Assembly: GCA_007570785.1 (NCBI GenBank)
Contig: ML664176.1
Coordinates: forward strand, 1,353,296-1,417,295
DNA: 64,000 bases
Reading direction: 5' to 3'
Source: Antilocapra americana
Taxonomy: Eukaryota; Chordata; Mammalia; Artiodactyla; Antilocapridae
The translations under genes and the position numbers were made by a program. This document shows, piece by piece, positions 36,231-50,199 of this stretch (within the stretch, counting starts at the first letter, position 1; each line of letters starts with the position of its first letter). Under the pieces are notes generated by a model. It saw only the letters and a program-made list of their open reading frames with translations. It was not told where the DNA came from and made no database searches.

Positions 36231-37458
36231 GTTCAGCTCAGTTCAGTCACTCAGTTGTGTCCAACTCTTTGCAACCCCATCAACTGCAGCACGCCAGGCC
36301 TCCCTGTCCATCACCAACTCCCTGAGTCCATCCAAACCCATGGCCATTGAGTTGATGATGCCATCTAGCCATCTCATCCTCTGTCGTCCCCTTCTCCTCC
36401 TGCCCTCAATCTTTCCCAGCATCAGGGTCTTATCAAATGAGTCAACTCTTTGCATGAGGTGGCCAAAGTATTGGAGTTTCAGCTTTAACATCAGTCCTTC
36501 CAGTGAACACCCAGGACTGATCTCCTTTAGGATGGACTGGTTGGATCTCCTTGCAGTCCAAGGGACTCTCAAGAGTCTTTTCCATCACCACAGTTCAAAA
36601 GCATCAATTCTTCCATGCTCAGCTTTCTTTATAGTCCAACTGTCACATCCATATATGATCACTGGAAAAACCATAGCCTTGACTATACAGACTTTTCTTG
36701 GCAAAGTGATATCTCTGCTTTTTCATATGCTGTCTAGGTTGATTATAACTTTCCTTCCAAGGAGTAAGTGTCTTTTAATTTCATTGCTGCAATCACCATC
36801 TGCAGCAATTTTGGAGCCCAGAAAAATAAAGTCAGGTGCTGTTTCCACTGTTTCCCCATCTATTTGCCATGAAGTGATGGGATCAGATACCATATTCTTA
36901 GTTTTCTGACTGTTGAGCTTTAAGCCAACTTTTTCATTCTCCTCTTTCACTTTCATCAAGAGGTTCTTTCTTTAGTTCTTCCTCACTTTCTGCCATAAGG
37001 GTGGTGTCATCTGCATATCTGAGGTTATTGATATTTCTCCTGGCAATCTTGATTCCAGCTTGTGCGTCCTCCAGCCCAGCGTTTCTCACGATGTACTTTG
37101 CAGATAAGTTAAACAAGCAGGGTGATGATATACAGCCTTGATGTACTCCTTTTCCTGTTTGGAACCAGTCTGTTGTTCCATGTCCAGTTCTAACTGTTGC
37201 TTCCTAACATGCATACAGAGTTCTCAAGAGGCATGTCAGGTGGTCTGGTATGCCCCTCTCTTTCAGAATTTTCCACAGTTTATTGTGATCCACACAGTCA
37301 AAGGCTTTGGCATAGTCAATAAAGCAGAAATAGGTGTTTTTCTGGTGATCTTGCTTTTTTGGTGATCCATCGGATGTTGGCAATTTGATCTCTGGTTCCT
37401 CTGCCTTTTCTAAAACCAGCTTGAACATCTGGAAGTTCACGGTTCACATATTGCTGAT
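36231..37458 (-). mobile_element. BovB LINE, 5'-truncated
   Basis: The minus strand gives BovB from the LPDVQAGFRKGRGTRDQIA block through the YADD codons (37006-37017) and the C-terminal VKKAEHXRIDAF-like region to the 3' tail, which is at 36231 on the plus strand. Coding is broken by shifts, for example after YADD. Confidence 0.95.
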
Positions 37459-39269
37459 TAAGTTCTGCTATATATAAAAGAAATCTAATCCACAACAATG
37501 ATGTTTTATCCTAGTTAAAAGTTAATTCTGTTTCTTGGAGAGAAGGAGCAGGCAGTCCAGGACTAAAATGCCAGCTCAACAAATTCAGGGACTCAGGCTA
37601 ATTTTGTCTGATTGCTCTGGACTCTTTAACATGATGCCATGGAGTTCAACATTGCTGCTTTAGCTCCTGCCATCATGTCCACATCCTAGCCAGCAATAAA
37701 GTAGAGGGAAGAGAGGTCATGCTTCTTACCTTCAAAGACATTTCAGAAAAACCAGATAATTCCCAGCTTCCAGGAAGTTCATAATTAAATAGTCTTTATT
37801 CTGATTGGTCATGTACTCAGCTAAGAATTGGGAGTTCTGCTACTAAGGAGGAAGGCAAGAACTGATTTTGAGGGATAAATAACATCTTTTGTCACAGGAT
37901 TAAAGAGCTTTCTTTCTTTTCTGCATTGTCTTATTTGTAATCAAATCATTGAAGTAGCACCACTCTCCTCCAAGAGGAAGGAAAAGCCCTGGGCACAAGC
38001 ATGTTACAGAAAAAAATATATCTTGATTTTTTCCCTAACTTTTAGATTACCAACAGCTGAAAGTCTTGTATGAAAACCCGAACAGGAAAATATAAAAATA
38101 TCAGAGAACTTTTAAGGATGTCCCTCTGGGAGATAACAGTTTAAGTTCTTGAGGAAAAGTAAACTTTGATGCTTACCTCATGCTATACATATAAAATAGA
38201 ATTTCATAAAGATTAAAAATTCAAATATGAAAAATAGAAGTATTCTATGATTACACTTAGGATGTTACATACTTAATCTAGAAGTGGAAAGGGTCATAAA
38301 CAGAACATACATACACACACATACATGTGTATAACACACATGGCACACCATGCACAGAGATGGAATATTAGGAAACATATCCAAACTACAGACATAATAC
38401 CAAGGGAATCATACCCTTAATATAAGGAAAAGATGACAGTTTCAAATTAAAACATGAAAAAGGGCAATGCACAAAACAATAATAACATAGTCAAAAACAA
38501 ATAGATACAAAGAGAGAAAAAAATTATGAAAATTATTTTTTTTAAAACTCATATTCTACTCAATAAGCCTGAGCTCTCTATTGCAATGGAGACAGGAGAT
38601 ATGACCCTATCTCTCCATATTTCATGAACAATGTAAAAGGTCTTCAAGAGTCATTTGGGCTGCATCTGATTTTTTGTGTTAAGTGCTATCTTTAGAATAT
38701 AAGTATCATATGAAATGCAACTTCTCTTTACCCAGAGTTGGTGAAAAGTTGGGGAGACAGACTCTCTTCACACATATCTAGTAGGAAATATAAGTTTATA
38801 GAAGCTTTCTGGACAGGAGTTTAGTCATGCATGAACTTCAGCAGCCTGGGAGGTATTTAAGAACTATAGCTTGTTCAACAAGCAAGGGGACAGATTGTTA
38901 GGAAAGTCGGGTAACAAATCAGTGAACCATTAAAAAAAAAAAAACAGGTTTGTGAGTTCGCCACATTTAAAAACTTTGATTATATGTCTCAATAGAGAAG
39001 TCAGCCTATAAACCAATATTTTCAGGTGGGTCTTGGACATCTTGCTCTCTGGTAATCTATCAAATGTTCTCCAGGTCTTTTGCAGTTTCAGAGGAAAAGG
39101 TTTTTAAAATTCTGTTTATATACATTTGAAATATGAGCTTAATTATGATTTTCTAGAAATTGGGTTATAATCTGAATCACTATATTCTTAAATGTTGGTT
39201 ATGCACTAATAGAATTATATTATTCTGTTGTAGCTAATTTCAGGTAACTGGTACAGGTGTGTGTGTGTG
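37459..39269. other. AT-rich intergenic DNA; no gene seen
   Basis: Part of 38140-38850 looks like a very old sense L1 ORF2/3' region (text similar to ATAAAGATTAAAAATTCAAATATG). A GT microsatellite sits at 39256-39273. No gene. Confidence 0.4.
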
Positions 39270-39407
39270 TGTCTGTCCTCAGTGGTGTCCAACTCTTTTT
39301 AACCCCATGGACTGAATGAAGCCTGCCAGGCTCCTCTGTCCATAGGATTTCCCAGGCAAGAATATTGGAATGAGTTGCCATTTCTTCTTCCAGGGGATCT
39401 TCTCAAC
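39270..39407 (-). mobile_element. Bov-tA SINE, truncated
   Basis: Reverse-oriented SINE body (CCAGGCTCCTCTGTCCATAG) that lacks the tRNA-derived head; it stops near CCAGGGGATCTTCTCAACAC. The GT run at its left is probably its tail. Confidence 0.88.
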
Positions 39408-41059
39408 ACATAGTTACTGTTGGCTAAAACATTTTTGTGTCTCTTATATGTTATCATATTTGTTTATGAAATATGTATTTATTATTTAGTCTATTATTAT
39501 ATTTCCAATAAATTAAAATGATCACTAATTCAGAAGTCACTGACTGAAGCACATGAGAAGTGACAAAACAAAAAGGAGAATTCAAAATAATGTCTAAAAT
39601 ATGAATAGTGAACAGTCCCAGTGCAAATAGACACTGTGAGTCTGTGTGTTAAATACACAATAAATTTTAGTCTCATGTAGCTAAAAGTGTGATGATTTTT
39701 CACATACATTCAAAAAAAGAAAAATATAATAGAGAGAAGTGTGATGAATCTGAAAATTAGATTTCATTGAGCCAGCCAACCATTCACTCTCAATTCCGAA
39801 TGTCTCATCTGATGTGAAATTTTCAAATAGTGATAGAAAACACATTTAAAAAAATCTCTAAACATACTGACTTCTCTAGTAAACACATTTAGATTTTCCA
39901 TAATAAACACAAAATAATGTTTTCCAGCACAAAATGGATGTTTGTTGTTGCTAAAGGCAAAGAAGAAACCAAAACTACAGAAGTGTCCTTCAAAGTCACA
40001 TTCTTCATAGCATAACAGGGAGCAAGTGTCACTCCTGAAAAGCTTATAAAGTGATTCCCCAATATAACAAATATTGTACTTAGATCAAGCTATTGGAAAA
40101 ATTCCTTTATCAAAGGATAAAGATGGACATGGCAAGACAACAGTGGCATATGACGTAAAAGAAAATTATTTTCTCACCTAGCAAAGGCTCACAATTGGGA
40201 GAAAAACAGCCATCTAAAGTGTACAAATCAGGTCCTGACATATTACGACATAAACTTTTGTTTGTGAATCACTAACAAATTCACGTACAAGAGTTTAGGT
40301 AACAGCATTTTCTGAACTAAGATAAAACTGGAAAAGGTACATTGTAATACATACGATGGAACACCAAGCATGTACTCAAAAAAGAAACTGTACTACCTTG
40401 GACTTGCCTGGTGGTCCAATGGTTGTGAGTTCACCTACCAATGTAGGGGACACAGGTTTGATCCCTGGTCCAGAAAGAACTTATATGTGAGGGATAACTA
40501 AGCCCTTACACCACAACTACTGACCCCGCATGCTTTAGAGCCCATAATTCACAATGACTGAAGCCCCCGTGCCTAAAGCCCATGCTCTGTAACAAGAGAA
40601 GCCACCACAATGAGAAGCCTGCACACCATAACTAGAAAGTAATCTCCACTCGCAACTAGAGAAAGCCTGTATGCAGCAATGAAGACTCTGCACAGCCAAA
40701 AGTAAATAAATAAATTGAAATAAATGAATTAAAATTTAAAAAGAAAACATATTACTACAGGCACTCAAAGGTTTTTATCTGAACACCAATCCAAGGACCA
40801 ATTATTCAAAAAAGGCACTTGGGAGTGAATGATGTTCCTTTTGATCTTGATAAAATATTGAAGGAACCATTGACTTCTGTGAATATAAGCAAATCAGAGC
40901 CACGAAAGCACTTTCTTTTTTTTTTTTTCCAATTTGCTATGCTAAGAAATGGACAGCAGGTACAAGAATGTTCTCTTGTGTTGATGCATGCTTGCTGTGA
41001 AATGGAGAGGCATGCATCTGGGTTACTAAAAGCAAGGGTTACACAAACTATCCAACGTC
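39408..41059. other. Intergenic DNA with CHR SINE; no gene seen
   Basis: AT-rich unique sequence apart from the CHR SINE (40400-40740). The 86-codon frame at 40819-41079 runs into L1 sequence at its end and has no recognisable domain. Confidence 0.45.
40400..40740 (+). mobile_element. CHR-type (CHR-2-like) SINE
   Basis: tRNA-derived head (GACTTGCCTGGTGGTCCAAT), internal GACACAGGTTTGATCCCTGG, the CHR body (AGAAGCCACCACAATGAGAA) and an AAATAAATAAAT tail. This older cetartiodactyl family is distinct from Bov-tA. Confidence 0.9.
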
Positions 41060-41283
41060 ATCTTGAAAAAGAAGAATAAAGTTGGAAAACTTACTCTAAC
41101 TTCAAAGCTTACAATAAAGCTACAATAATCAAGAGGAGGTGGTGTTGGTATAGGAAACAAACAGATCAATGGAACGGAACTAGAAAGCCCAGAAATAGAC
41201 GCACACTTACGTCTTCAACTGATTTTTTTTTTTTTCAAAACCTTTTTTTTTGTATCAAGATAAAATTCACGACATATAATTTC

Positions 41284-41540
41284 ATTGGAAGGACTGATGC
41301 TGAAGCTGAAGCTCCAATACTTTGGCCACCTGATGGGAAGAACAACTCATTAGAAAAGACCCTGATGCTGGGAAAGACTGAAAGTAGAAGGGGATGACAA
41401 AGGATGTGATGGTTGGATGGCATCACCGACTCCATAAGTTTGAGCAAGCTCCAGGAGTTGGTGATGGACAGGGAACCCCGTTGTGTTGCAGTCCATGGGG
41501 TCACAAAGAGTCAGTCAGACATGACTGAGTGACTGAACTG
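41284..41540 (+). mobile_element. BovB 3' end with long target duplication
   Basis: Starts CATTGGAAGGACTGATGCTG-like and ends GACTGAGTGACTGAACTG. The 22-base flanks 41262-41283 and 41541-41562 are identical except for one base, so they are the target duplication. Confidence 0.95.
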
Positions 41541-43779
41541 AAAATTCAAGACATATAATTTCTTATTTTAAAATATATAATTTTAAGTTGTGTGGGTTTT
41601 TAAGGTATCTTTGCAGTGTTGTGCAACTATCACCATTAGCTAATTGCAGAACATTTTCAGTCTTCCAAAACAAAACCTGTAATTGTTAGCACTCAATCCT
41701 GGTCTCCATCTCCCTTATGCCCTGGGAATCACTAATCTAGTTTCTGTCTCTATGGAGTGGCCTATTGTGCATATTTCATATAAACGTAATCATATGAAAT
41801 GCGGACTTTAGTGACCTGGCTTCTCTTAGTGTAATATCTTCCAGGTTCATCCATGTGGTAGAATATGTTAGTACTTTATTCCTTTCTTTATGGCTGATAA
41901 TATTCCACTGTACATCTATAGCACATTTCATTAATCCTTTCATCCATGGATGGACATTTTTTTTTCCTATTGTTTGTCCATGATGAATAATGGTGCTATA
42001 AACATTTACTGTTATATGAACATATATTTTCAGTTCTCTTGAATTGTAATTAAAGAGAATTCTTGCATCATATGGAGACTCTCACTTTCTGAGAAACTAC
42101 CAAATTGTCTTCCATTTGGAAATGCCTATACCATTTTATATTTCCAGCAACAGTGTATGCAAATTCTAGTTTCAACAAATTCTTGCTGATACTTCTTATT
42201 TTTCCATTAAAAAATTACTATGATGACAGCCATTCTAGTGGACATGAAATGGTATCTCATTATAGCTTTGCTGTGCATTTCCATAACAGCTAATGATGCT
42301 GAGAATATTTTCATGTGCCTATTGGCCATTTGTATACCTCCTTTGAAGACATGTCTATTCAAATTCTTTGAGCAATTTTTAACTAGGTGATCTTTTTATT
42401 GTTAAGTTGTAAGAGTTCTTTTTATACTCTAGATATTAAATTGACTCTTAACACCCATGATTTGCAAGTATTTTCTCCTATTCTGTGGGTTGTCTTTTAT
42501 TTTCTTGATAGTGACCTTTGATGCACAAAGTTCTAAATTTTTAAGTCCAACTTACTCATTTTTATTTTGATTGTTTGTGCTGTTAGTATCCCACTTAAGA
42601 AATCATTACCTAATTTAACATTATGAAGAATCACATCCATATTTTCTTTTGAAAATTTTGAAGTTTTAGTTTTTTCTTCAATATTTTGAGATAATTTTTG
42701 CATATGGTGTGAGATTGGGCTCTAAATTCATCCTTTGTGTGTGGATATTCAGCTGTCTGAACACTGTAGAAAAGACTATTTTTTATTCCACTGTATGATT
42801 TTGGCACTGTCAAAAATAAACTGGCCATAGATGTCTGGGTTTATTTTTAGACTTTTCTATTTCATTGGTCTATAAATCTATCCTTCTGCCAATAGTACAC
42901 TGTCTTTATTATTAACACTGTGTATTTATAATACATTTTGAAATCAGGGACTGTGAACCCTTCCATGAGTCTACTACTCTTTTTCAAGACAATTTTGGCT
43001 ACTTGGGATCCCTATATTTCCATATAAATTTTAAAATTGGCCTGTCCATTTATTAAAAAAATGCAGTTGGAATTTTGAGAGGGAATGCACTGAATTTTAG
43101 GAGTGTTTCCATTTTTACAATCTTATGCCTTCTAATTCATGAATATAGGATATTATTTCATTTATTTAGGTCTTCTATAACTTCTTTCAGCAATATTTTA
43201 TAGTCTCCACTGTAAAGGTTAAACTTATACCTAAATAGGTTATTCTTTCTGATAGCATTATACATTGAATTGTTTCTTTGACTTCATTTTTTAATGGTTT
43301 ACTGCTAATATACAGAAATACAACTGATTTTCTACATGGATCTTATATCTTGCAACTTTGCTTAAGTTATTTATTAGTGTTAATACATTTTTCCCCTGGA
43401 TTTCTTGTAATTTTCTAAATATAAGACTATGCCATCTGCATACAGGGATTGTTTTTACTTCTTCCTTTCCAATAGGTATGTCTTTTATATATTTTTATTG
43501 CCTAATTTCCTTGGCTAGAACTTCAGTATAATTTTGAATAGAAGAGTTAAGAGGTGACATTTTTTACTTGTTTATAGTATTGGAAGGAATTCTTGAAGAC
43601 TTTCATTATTAAATATGATGTCAGCTGTGGGTTTTTCATAGATACCTTTCATTAAGTTGAAGAATTACCCTTCTATTCCAAGTTTGTTAGTGTTTTTATC
43701 ATGAAGATGTGTTGGATTTTCTCAAATACTGTTTTCTGAATCTATTGAAATGATCACTTTTTTCCTTTAATTCCTGTTT

Positions 43780-43850
43780 TAAAAATTTATTTATTTTTAA
43801 TTGAAGGATAATTACTTTATAATATTGTATTGGTTTCTACCAATATGATA
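43780..43850 (-). mobile_element. Ruminant L1 3' tail scrap (probable)
   Basis: Text TTAATTGAAGGATAATTACT followed by an ATATTGTATTGGTTTCTACC block resembles the antisense extreme 3' end of ruminant L1. Very short. Confidence 0.5.
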
Positions 43851-44975
43851 CGTATTGTATTGATTCACTTTTGTATGTTGAACCAGTCTTGATTTCCTGA
43901 AATAAATCTCACATGGTCATGGTGTAGATCCTTTTAATATGCTGCTGAATTCAGTTTGCTAGTATTTTGTGGAGAATTTTCCCATCTATATTTACAAGGG
44001 ATAATGGCCTTTAGTTTTCTTTTTATATGTTGTGTTTGTTTGTCTTTGGTATTAGGACAGCACTGGCCTCATAAAATAAGTTAGGATGTATCCTCTTCTA
44101 TTTTTTTTAGAAAAGTTTGATGAGGATTGTTGCTAGTTCTTTCTTGCAGGTTTGGTTGAATTTACCAGTGAAATCACCTGGTCATAGCTTTTCTATGTTG
44201 GAGATTTTTTTTTTTTTACTATGTCAGTAGTTTTACTTGCTATTGGTCTATTCAGGTTTTCTATTTCTGTTTGAGTAAGATTGGGCCATTTGTTAATCCC
44301 AAGAAATTTATCCATTTCATTTATCTACTTTATTAGCATATTAATTTATTGACATAATAATATCTGAATCCTTTTATTTCTGTAAATTCAGTAGTAAGAG
44401 CCCCTCTTTCATTTATGATCTTAGTGATTTCTTTCTTGTTCAGCCTAAAGGCTTGTCAATTTTGTTGATTTTTTTCAAAGAATCAACTTTTGGCTTTACT
44501 GATTTCCTGAATAGTTTTTCTATTCTCTATAGTGTATACCCCCACTATAATTTCTATTATTTCATTTCTATTTTTTTTGCTTTGAGTTTAGCTTGCTCTT
44601 CTTTTTCTAGTTCCTTAAAGTGGAAAGTCAGACTACTGAAATGTGATTTCTCTTATTTTAATGTATGCATTTATAGCTATAAATTTCTGACTGAGCACTG
44701 ATTTCACTAAAGTTTTGGAATGCAATGTTTCTGTTTTGATTTATCACAAATATTTTCTAATTTTTCTTGCAGTTTCTTCTCCCTAACCCATTGATTATTC
44801 AGAACTCTGTTGTTTAATTTCCACGATTTCTGAAAACTCCTAATTCTATTTTCAGTTGATTTATAATATTATTCCATTGTGGTTTGAGGATATAAATTTG
44901 CATGATTTCAACATTTTAAAATTTGTTGAAATTAGTTTTGTGGCCTAGCATATGGTCTACCCTGGAAAATGTTCC

Positions 44976-45065
44976 TTGGAATCCCAGGGATGGCAGAGCT
45001 TGGTGGGCTGCCAGCTATGGGTCACAGAGTCGAACACGACTGATGTGACTTAGCAGCAGCAGCAG
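44976..45065 (+). mobile_element. Bov-A SINE, 5'-truncated, with (CAG)n tail
   Basis: GGCAGAGCTTGGTGGGCTGC to GTGACTTAGCAGCAGCAGC; lacks the head. The antisense L1 text continues on each side (CATATGGTCTACCCTGG before, GTGTTCTATAGAGG after). Confidence 0.9.
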
Positions 45066-46430
45066 CACTGGAGAAAGATGCACATTTTGCATAGAGTGTT
45101 CTATAGAGGTTCAACTGATTCCTTTACAAAAGGAAAAAGCAATCCAGTAGAGAAAGCAAAGTATTTTCAATACATGGTAAAGGAAAAACTGGATGTTCAT
45201 TGAGAAAAAAATGAATCTCTACTCTTCCCTTAAAAAGTACATTAAACTTAATTCAAGATAATAAGTTTAATGTAAAATTTTAGAACTTACAACAGAAAAT
45301 ATAAAAGAATTTTTTGTGTGTGATTTTGGGGGTAAGCAACATTTTCTTAGGTCACAAAACACAATAATTGTAAAATTAAAGAAAAAGATATATTAGATGT
45401 GATTACAATGAAAAACTTCTGTTTCATCAATAGTTGCAATTAAGAAAATGGACAGCACATAGAATGGGATAAGACATTCACAGAAATATGTGTCCAACAG
45501 AAAACTGGTATTGGGATACATAAAGAACTTCTATAAGCCAATAAAGAAACAAATTCACCCAATATGAGTAAAATATTTAAACAAATATTCTACATAAGAA
45601 GAGACACAAATGGCTATGAGCACATGGGAATGTGTTAACATCATCAGGAAAATACAAGTTAAAACCATCATAAGATACAACCACTACATACTGGCTAACT
45701 AAAAAGATGGCAAAACTAAAAAGATGGACACCACCAAATGTCAGCAAGGCTTTGAAGCAACAGAGACTCTCATGTGGTGTCAGTGGCCTCTAAAAAGTTC
45801 TTCAGTCATTTTGAGAAAATAGTCTGGTAGTTTCTTATCAAAGTAAGTATACACTGACCTAATATCCCAGAAATTCTACTCCTAGGTATTTACCTAAGAA
45901 AAATTAAAACATATATCTACAAAAAGATTGATACAAGAATGTTCATACGAGCTTTAGTTGTAAGTTTGCCTAACTAGAGAGGGCTCAGATGTTCATTAAC
46001 AAGAAAATGGTTAAATAAACCATGGTATATTCATAAAATGCAATAGGGCACAGCAATATAAAATAATTGACTACTGATCTACCCAATGGCTTGGATGAAT
46101 CTTTAAAAGATTATGATGAGTGGAAAAGCTCTTAGGAAAAAACAGTTCATAACTCATACTTTATAGTTTCACTTATATGAAGCTCTAAAACTGGCAAAAT
46201 TAATCTGTAGCGAAAAAAATTAGAACATAATTGTCTCTGAATGAAAGAGGTAGAAATTGTCTGTCTGGGAAGAGCCATGAAGAATGTCCAGGAGTGATGG
46301 TACTTTTCTACATGTCAATAGAGGTTTGGATAACATAGGTGCTTAGACTTGTCAAAACTCATAGAACAGTGTACTAAATATCTGTATATTCATTATATAC
46401 AATAAAACTTATTTTTACAAGGAACTATAC

Positions 46431-49400
46431 AAAAATTTGAACTTCATTTAATAACATGCTGTTGCAATTTACTTTGAAATGTATCATAAATGAATTAAAT
46501 TAAGGAATGGATAGAAGTGTGAATAGAGAGAGACATATATAATAAAGCAAATAAGGTAAAATGTTAACTGTAGAATCTGGGTAATATATGAGTTCTCATA
46601 GTACAATTCTTTCAACTTTTCTCTATGTTTGAAAAAATTTCATAGTAATACATTAAATGTATCTAATAAAGGTAAATAAAATAATGATTCTCATAGTTTT
46701 AATAAAGACCATTTTTATGAATTTATGTTTTTAATCATATGATGATTCATAGCAATAATTTAAGCCTTTTGAATAAGATAAAGCTATGATTTCAGGTTAT
46801 AAAAAATGCTTTTTAACATCAAGGATAAAAGTTAGGATGTCTTACAAAGAACAGAGTGTGGTGCAAATAACATTACCACCAAGAATTTGACATTTTCTGT
46901 TGCTTGGTTTTCTACACTCATCAAAGAATGTGAACCATAAGGATATGCAGACATACTTTCCAAAATCAAATGCAATGAGAGCAAAATTGGGAATCCATTT
47001 GCTGCCATCTCTCAAGTTGAAATATTCAAACTTCTGGCTTTTGAATGTGATATGCTCATTGATTTAGCATCTGACTGAATGATGAAAGTAGTCTTCAGTG
47101 GGAAATCTCTTCATAATTTCTATGTCCATATTCAATCCAGAACCATTTGTCAGAGCCACCAAAAACCTGCTGCCATTCCTGACAACCTGCGACTGTAAAT
47201 TTGGATTTTCTAATATAGTGAATAGAAAGAGCAAAAAGAGAAATTGACTGGATACAGAACATGGCCTATGGCTCGGGTTATCTGTCAAGATATTAATACA
47301 TTCTTAGGCCAGGTTCTCTAGAAAACAGAGCCTAAGGCAAAAAGATAATCTGTTCACACTTCACTGGGAAATACAATTCCAGGGAATTAAGAGTGAAGGA
47401 AAAAGGGAATTAAGGGGAGGGGGAGCACATTACTGAAGTGGCTAAATTCCATAGCACAGCTCAGTTGCTCATTCTTAGAGAAGTATCTCAGGTACTCACT
47501 GAGGCCATATTGAAACATGCATGTTTCAGAACAACCCAGGTAGGGGAGGTAAAGGGGGATGCAAGTGGGAGAAGCGTTGACAGATTTATCTCCTGGTCCC
47601 GTTTTGCCTTTCCTGTTCTAGACTTTGCGGTCCACCTACAAGGCGGCAACTCTCCTTCAGCCAAAGCCTCCATGGGTCCCCTCCCACCAGTACACAGGCG
47701 TGGAGTCCTCTCATCCCCTGACAGCACACACAGGGGCTCCCTAACCAGGCACTTGGTGGCAGCAGCTAGTCTTTATAACCTTGGGGATGGAGTAAACTGT
47801 GGCTAGAGTGACTCTGGCCAGGAGGTAAGGCAAGAAGCCACTTTAAGTGGGACTGGGTAGATCTGGGGAAGTTCAGAGTGGGCTTGGTACAGATAAGCTG
47901 GTAATAGACTGCAATCAGTATACACTTGACATACAAGGGACTGACATAAAAATACCATTAATTTGAAAATGTCAATATTTTATTATAAAATCTATGATGA
48001 ATCTTTTGAAAACTAACCTAAAATTAGTTGTCTCTATGGAGGTGTAAAGACTAGGCTTTACGTAGATTTAAAGAATAGCTTTTAAGTGGTACTTGGTGGC
48101 CAAATATTGGAGAAGTTCAGCTAAATTACTGAAGACTTTCATGTTCAGTATGGAAAAATTCATGTCATTTAGTTCCCTGTATTGTGAATATCACAAGGTA
48201 TTTTTCGATTACTTAGTAATGTGTACTTTATAACTGCTTCAAGAGAACAAAACCAATAAGTGACCAAGATAACAAAATAAAGCATGTAAATTTATAATAA
48301 TAGAAATACTCCATAATAGAAAACTTGTGGTTCATTAGTTTCATTCACATTTTAATTTTTTTTTCCTGTGTGCAATTCAATGTTCTTTTTCTCTGATAAT
48401 TGAAATCTTTGTTTAATTCTGCAAATTTTCAGCTAATATCTCTTCAACACTACCTTTCTGCAGTTCTGTCCTTTGTTTCTTGAAACTTCTAATATATATA
48501 TTACAAATTCTTATTCTCTGTTATCTATAATTCCTAACTTCTCTTTCAAATTTTTTATTTTCTTTATCTCTACATTCTGCACTCTGAATAAATTCTTCAA
48601 TATTATCTTTTCAATCATCAAATCTATTTTCAACTCTGTTGGTCAAAAGATGTTTATTCTAAGTCTTACAAGTTCTTCCCTTCCATGGCTACATTTTTCA
48701 CTTCTAGGATTTTCATTTGGTTGCTTTGTTTTCTATAACTTCTTTACTATATGTATGATCATCATTGATTCATTAATCTCTTCATAGATCTCAAACATAT
48801 ACATTTTGAAATTTCTTTCAGAATCCTTTTTTATATCCATTTCCTCAAAGTCAATTTATTTTGGTTGATGAGGTATCTTTCACAACTCAAATTCCCACAT
48901 TAATTTTGACTTTTTTACATGCAAGTTCATTTGTGTGAAAATTTCATTATGTTTTTCTCTCTGATTTCAGACTTATCCATTGGGTGGTTTTTTTGTTTTG
49001 TTTTGTTTTATTTTTTGGTTGCCTTCATGAGGCCCTCAATGTACAGTCTGTCATTCAGAAATAGGTTTCATATTTGGAACCCCTAAATTATTGTCCCACA
49101 GGACTAGATCTTTAATTACCCAGTCATTCAGCAGAGCCAGGTAAGAGTTTAAACCCTTTCAACCTCAGTTCACTAGGAGAGCCCTACCCTAGAACCTTTC
49201 TCACAAAGTGACTCTAAATATGATCTGTAAATGAATAGCTGTGTTTGATTCCTTTCTCCTGGAATGAACTCTGGCTGCCTTTTTCTGCTTCTATTCAGAA
49301 AGCAGAATAGAAGATCAAGGTTTTAGATGCCATTTGCCTTTGGGTATTTCTGATCTACATAAATGTTTGCCTACTTTTTTCAGTACAGGTCTTTTAAAAT

Positions 49401-50011
49401 TATTTCAATGGAGATATATTATTAGGCATGGTTACGCATTTCTATTATGAATGCACAAGTATGTATAGAGTTCTGTGATCACACAACTCATTGTATTGAG
49501 TGAAGTTCAAAACTGTGACATAAAATGGCACATGTTAGATTATTAGAAATGTGATTTAAGTATTAAATCTTTTAAAGATGCAATACTTTTAAATATGAAA
49601 TGAACGCTTAGGGTCAAAATCAAAGGAAGTAGTTAGGCATGTACAAAAAGTTTGCCCTTTATGATATTCATGACAGCAATATTTACAAACAAACAAAAGA
49701 AAACCTAAATGATCAACAATAGAAAACTGTAAGAACAATGCATGCACATGAGGAATTTTCATACAGTTATTAACACAGTTTACAAATAATTCATTTAGTA
49801 GGATCCCATGTATACATCTATATTTGCTGAAAGACAATACAGGAAAACATTGAGAGTATTAACCACAAAAGTGTGAAAATATGCCTGATTTAATTTTTCT
49901 TTCTTTTCTAACTTGTCTCTGTGTTATTTTTGTTTTTAACTAACTCTAAACTTTCTCAAGTTGGACACTTTGTTATCTGAGTGTTTATTTTCTTGTCTGT
50001 AAAACAGTAAC
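46431..50011. other. Intergenic DNA; no gene seen
   Basis: An old repeat of unassigned family probably occupies about 47310-47840 (starts near CCAGGTTCTCTAGAAAACAG). About 48350-49000 is T-rich and resembles antisense LINE text. About 49600-49900 resembles the 3' part of an old LINE. The frames at 47064-47288 and 47438-47806 show no recognised domain. Confidence 0.35.
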
Positions 50012-50199
50012 AGGCTCAGTCACTCAGTTGTGTCTGAGCCTTCACAACCCTATGCTCTGTAGCCTTCAGGCTCTTCTATCCTGGGATTTCCCAGGCAAGA
50101 ATATTGGAATGGATCACCATCTCACAGGGATCAAACCCATGTCTCCCATTTCTCCTGTATTACAGGCAGATTCTTTATCAATGAGCCACTGAGGAACCT
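50012..50199 (-). mobile_element. Bov-tA type SINE
   Basis: Reverse-oriented: GCTCAGTCACTCAGTTGTGT at the left, GGCAGATTCTTTATCAATGA at the right. Confidence 0.93.

Larger units (their letters stand above)
41225..45109 (-). mobile_element. Antisense L1 (about 3.5 kb of L1 sequence) nested in the sense L1
   Basis: It begins with a T run (41223-41235), as expected for a minus-strand poly(A) tail, then reads as antisense 3'UTR and ORF2 up to 45109. Within it sit a BovB scrap (41284-41540), a probable ruminant L1 tail scrap (about 43780-43850) and a Bov-A SINE (44976-45065). The stretch is diverged and carries no open coding. Confidence 0.85.
41060..46430 (+). mobile_element. Old sense L1, split by an antisense L1
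   Basis: The left piece (41060-41224) is sense L1 ORF2 (AAGCTACAATAATCAAGAGG). The right piece (45121-46430) continues with later ORF2 and 3'UTR sequence ending in ACAATAAAACTTATTT. Between them lies the antisense L1 at 41225-45109, flanked by an 11-bp duplication TTCAACTGATT (41214-41224 and 45110-45120). Confidence 0.85.

Noticed and set aside
36142..36909. A 255-codon plus-strand frame
   Set aside because: It is the antisense shadow of the minus-strand BovB at 36231-37458.
45051..45066. CAG trinucleotide repeat
   Set aside because: Only a few units, and it is the normal tail of the Bov-A SINE.
47064..47288. A 74-codon minus-strand frame with a hydrophobic stretch resembling a signal peptide
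   Set aside because: No recognised family, no promoter or exon context, in repeat-rich intergenic DNA. Treated as chance.
47438..47806. A 122-codon plus-strand frame in locally GC-richer DNA
   Set aside because: Probably within an old interspersed repeat that begins near 47310. No recognisable domain.
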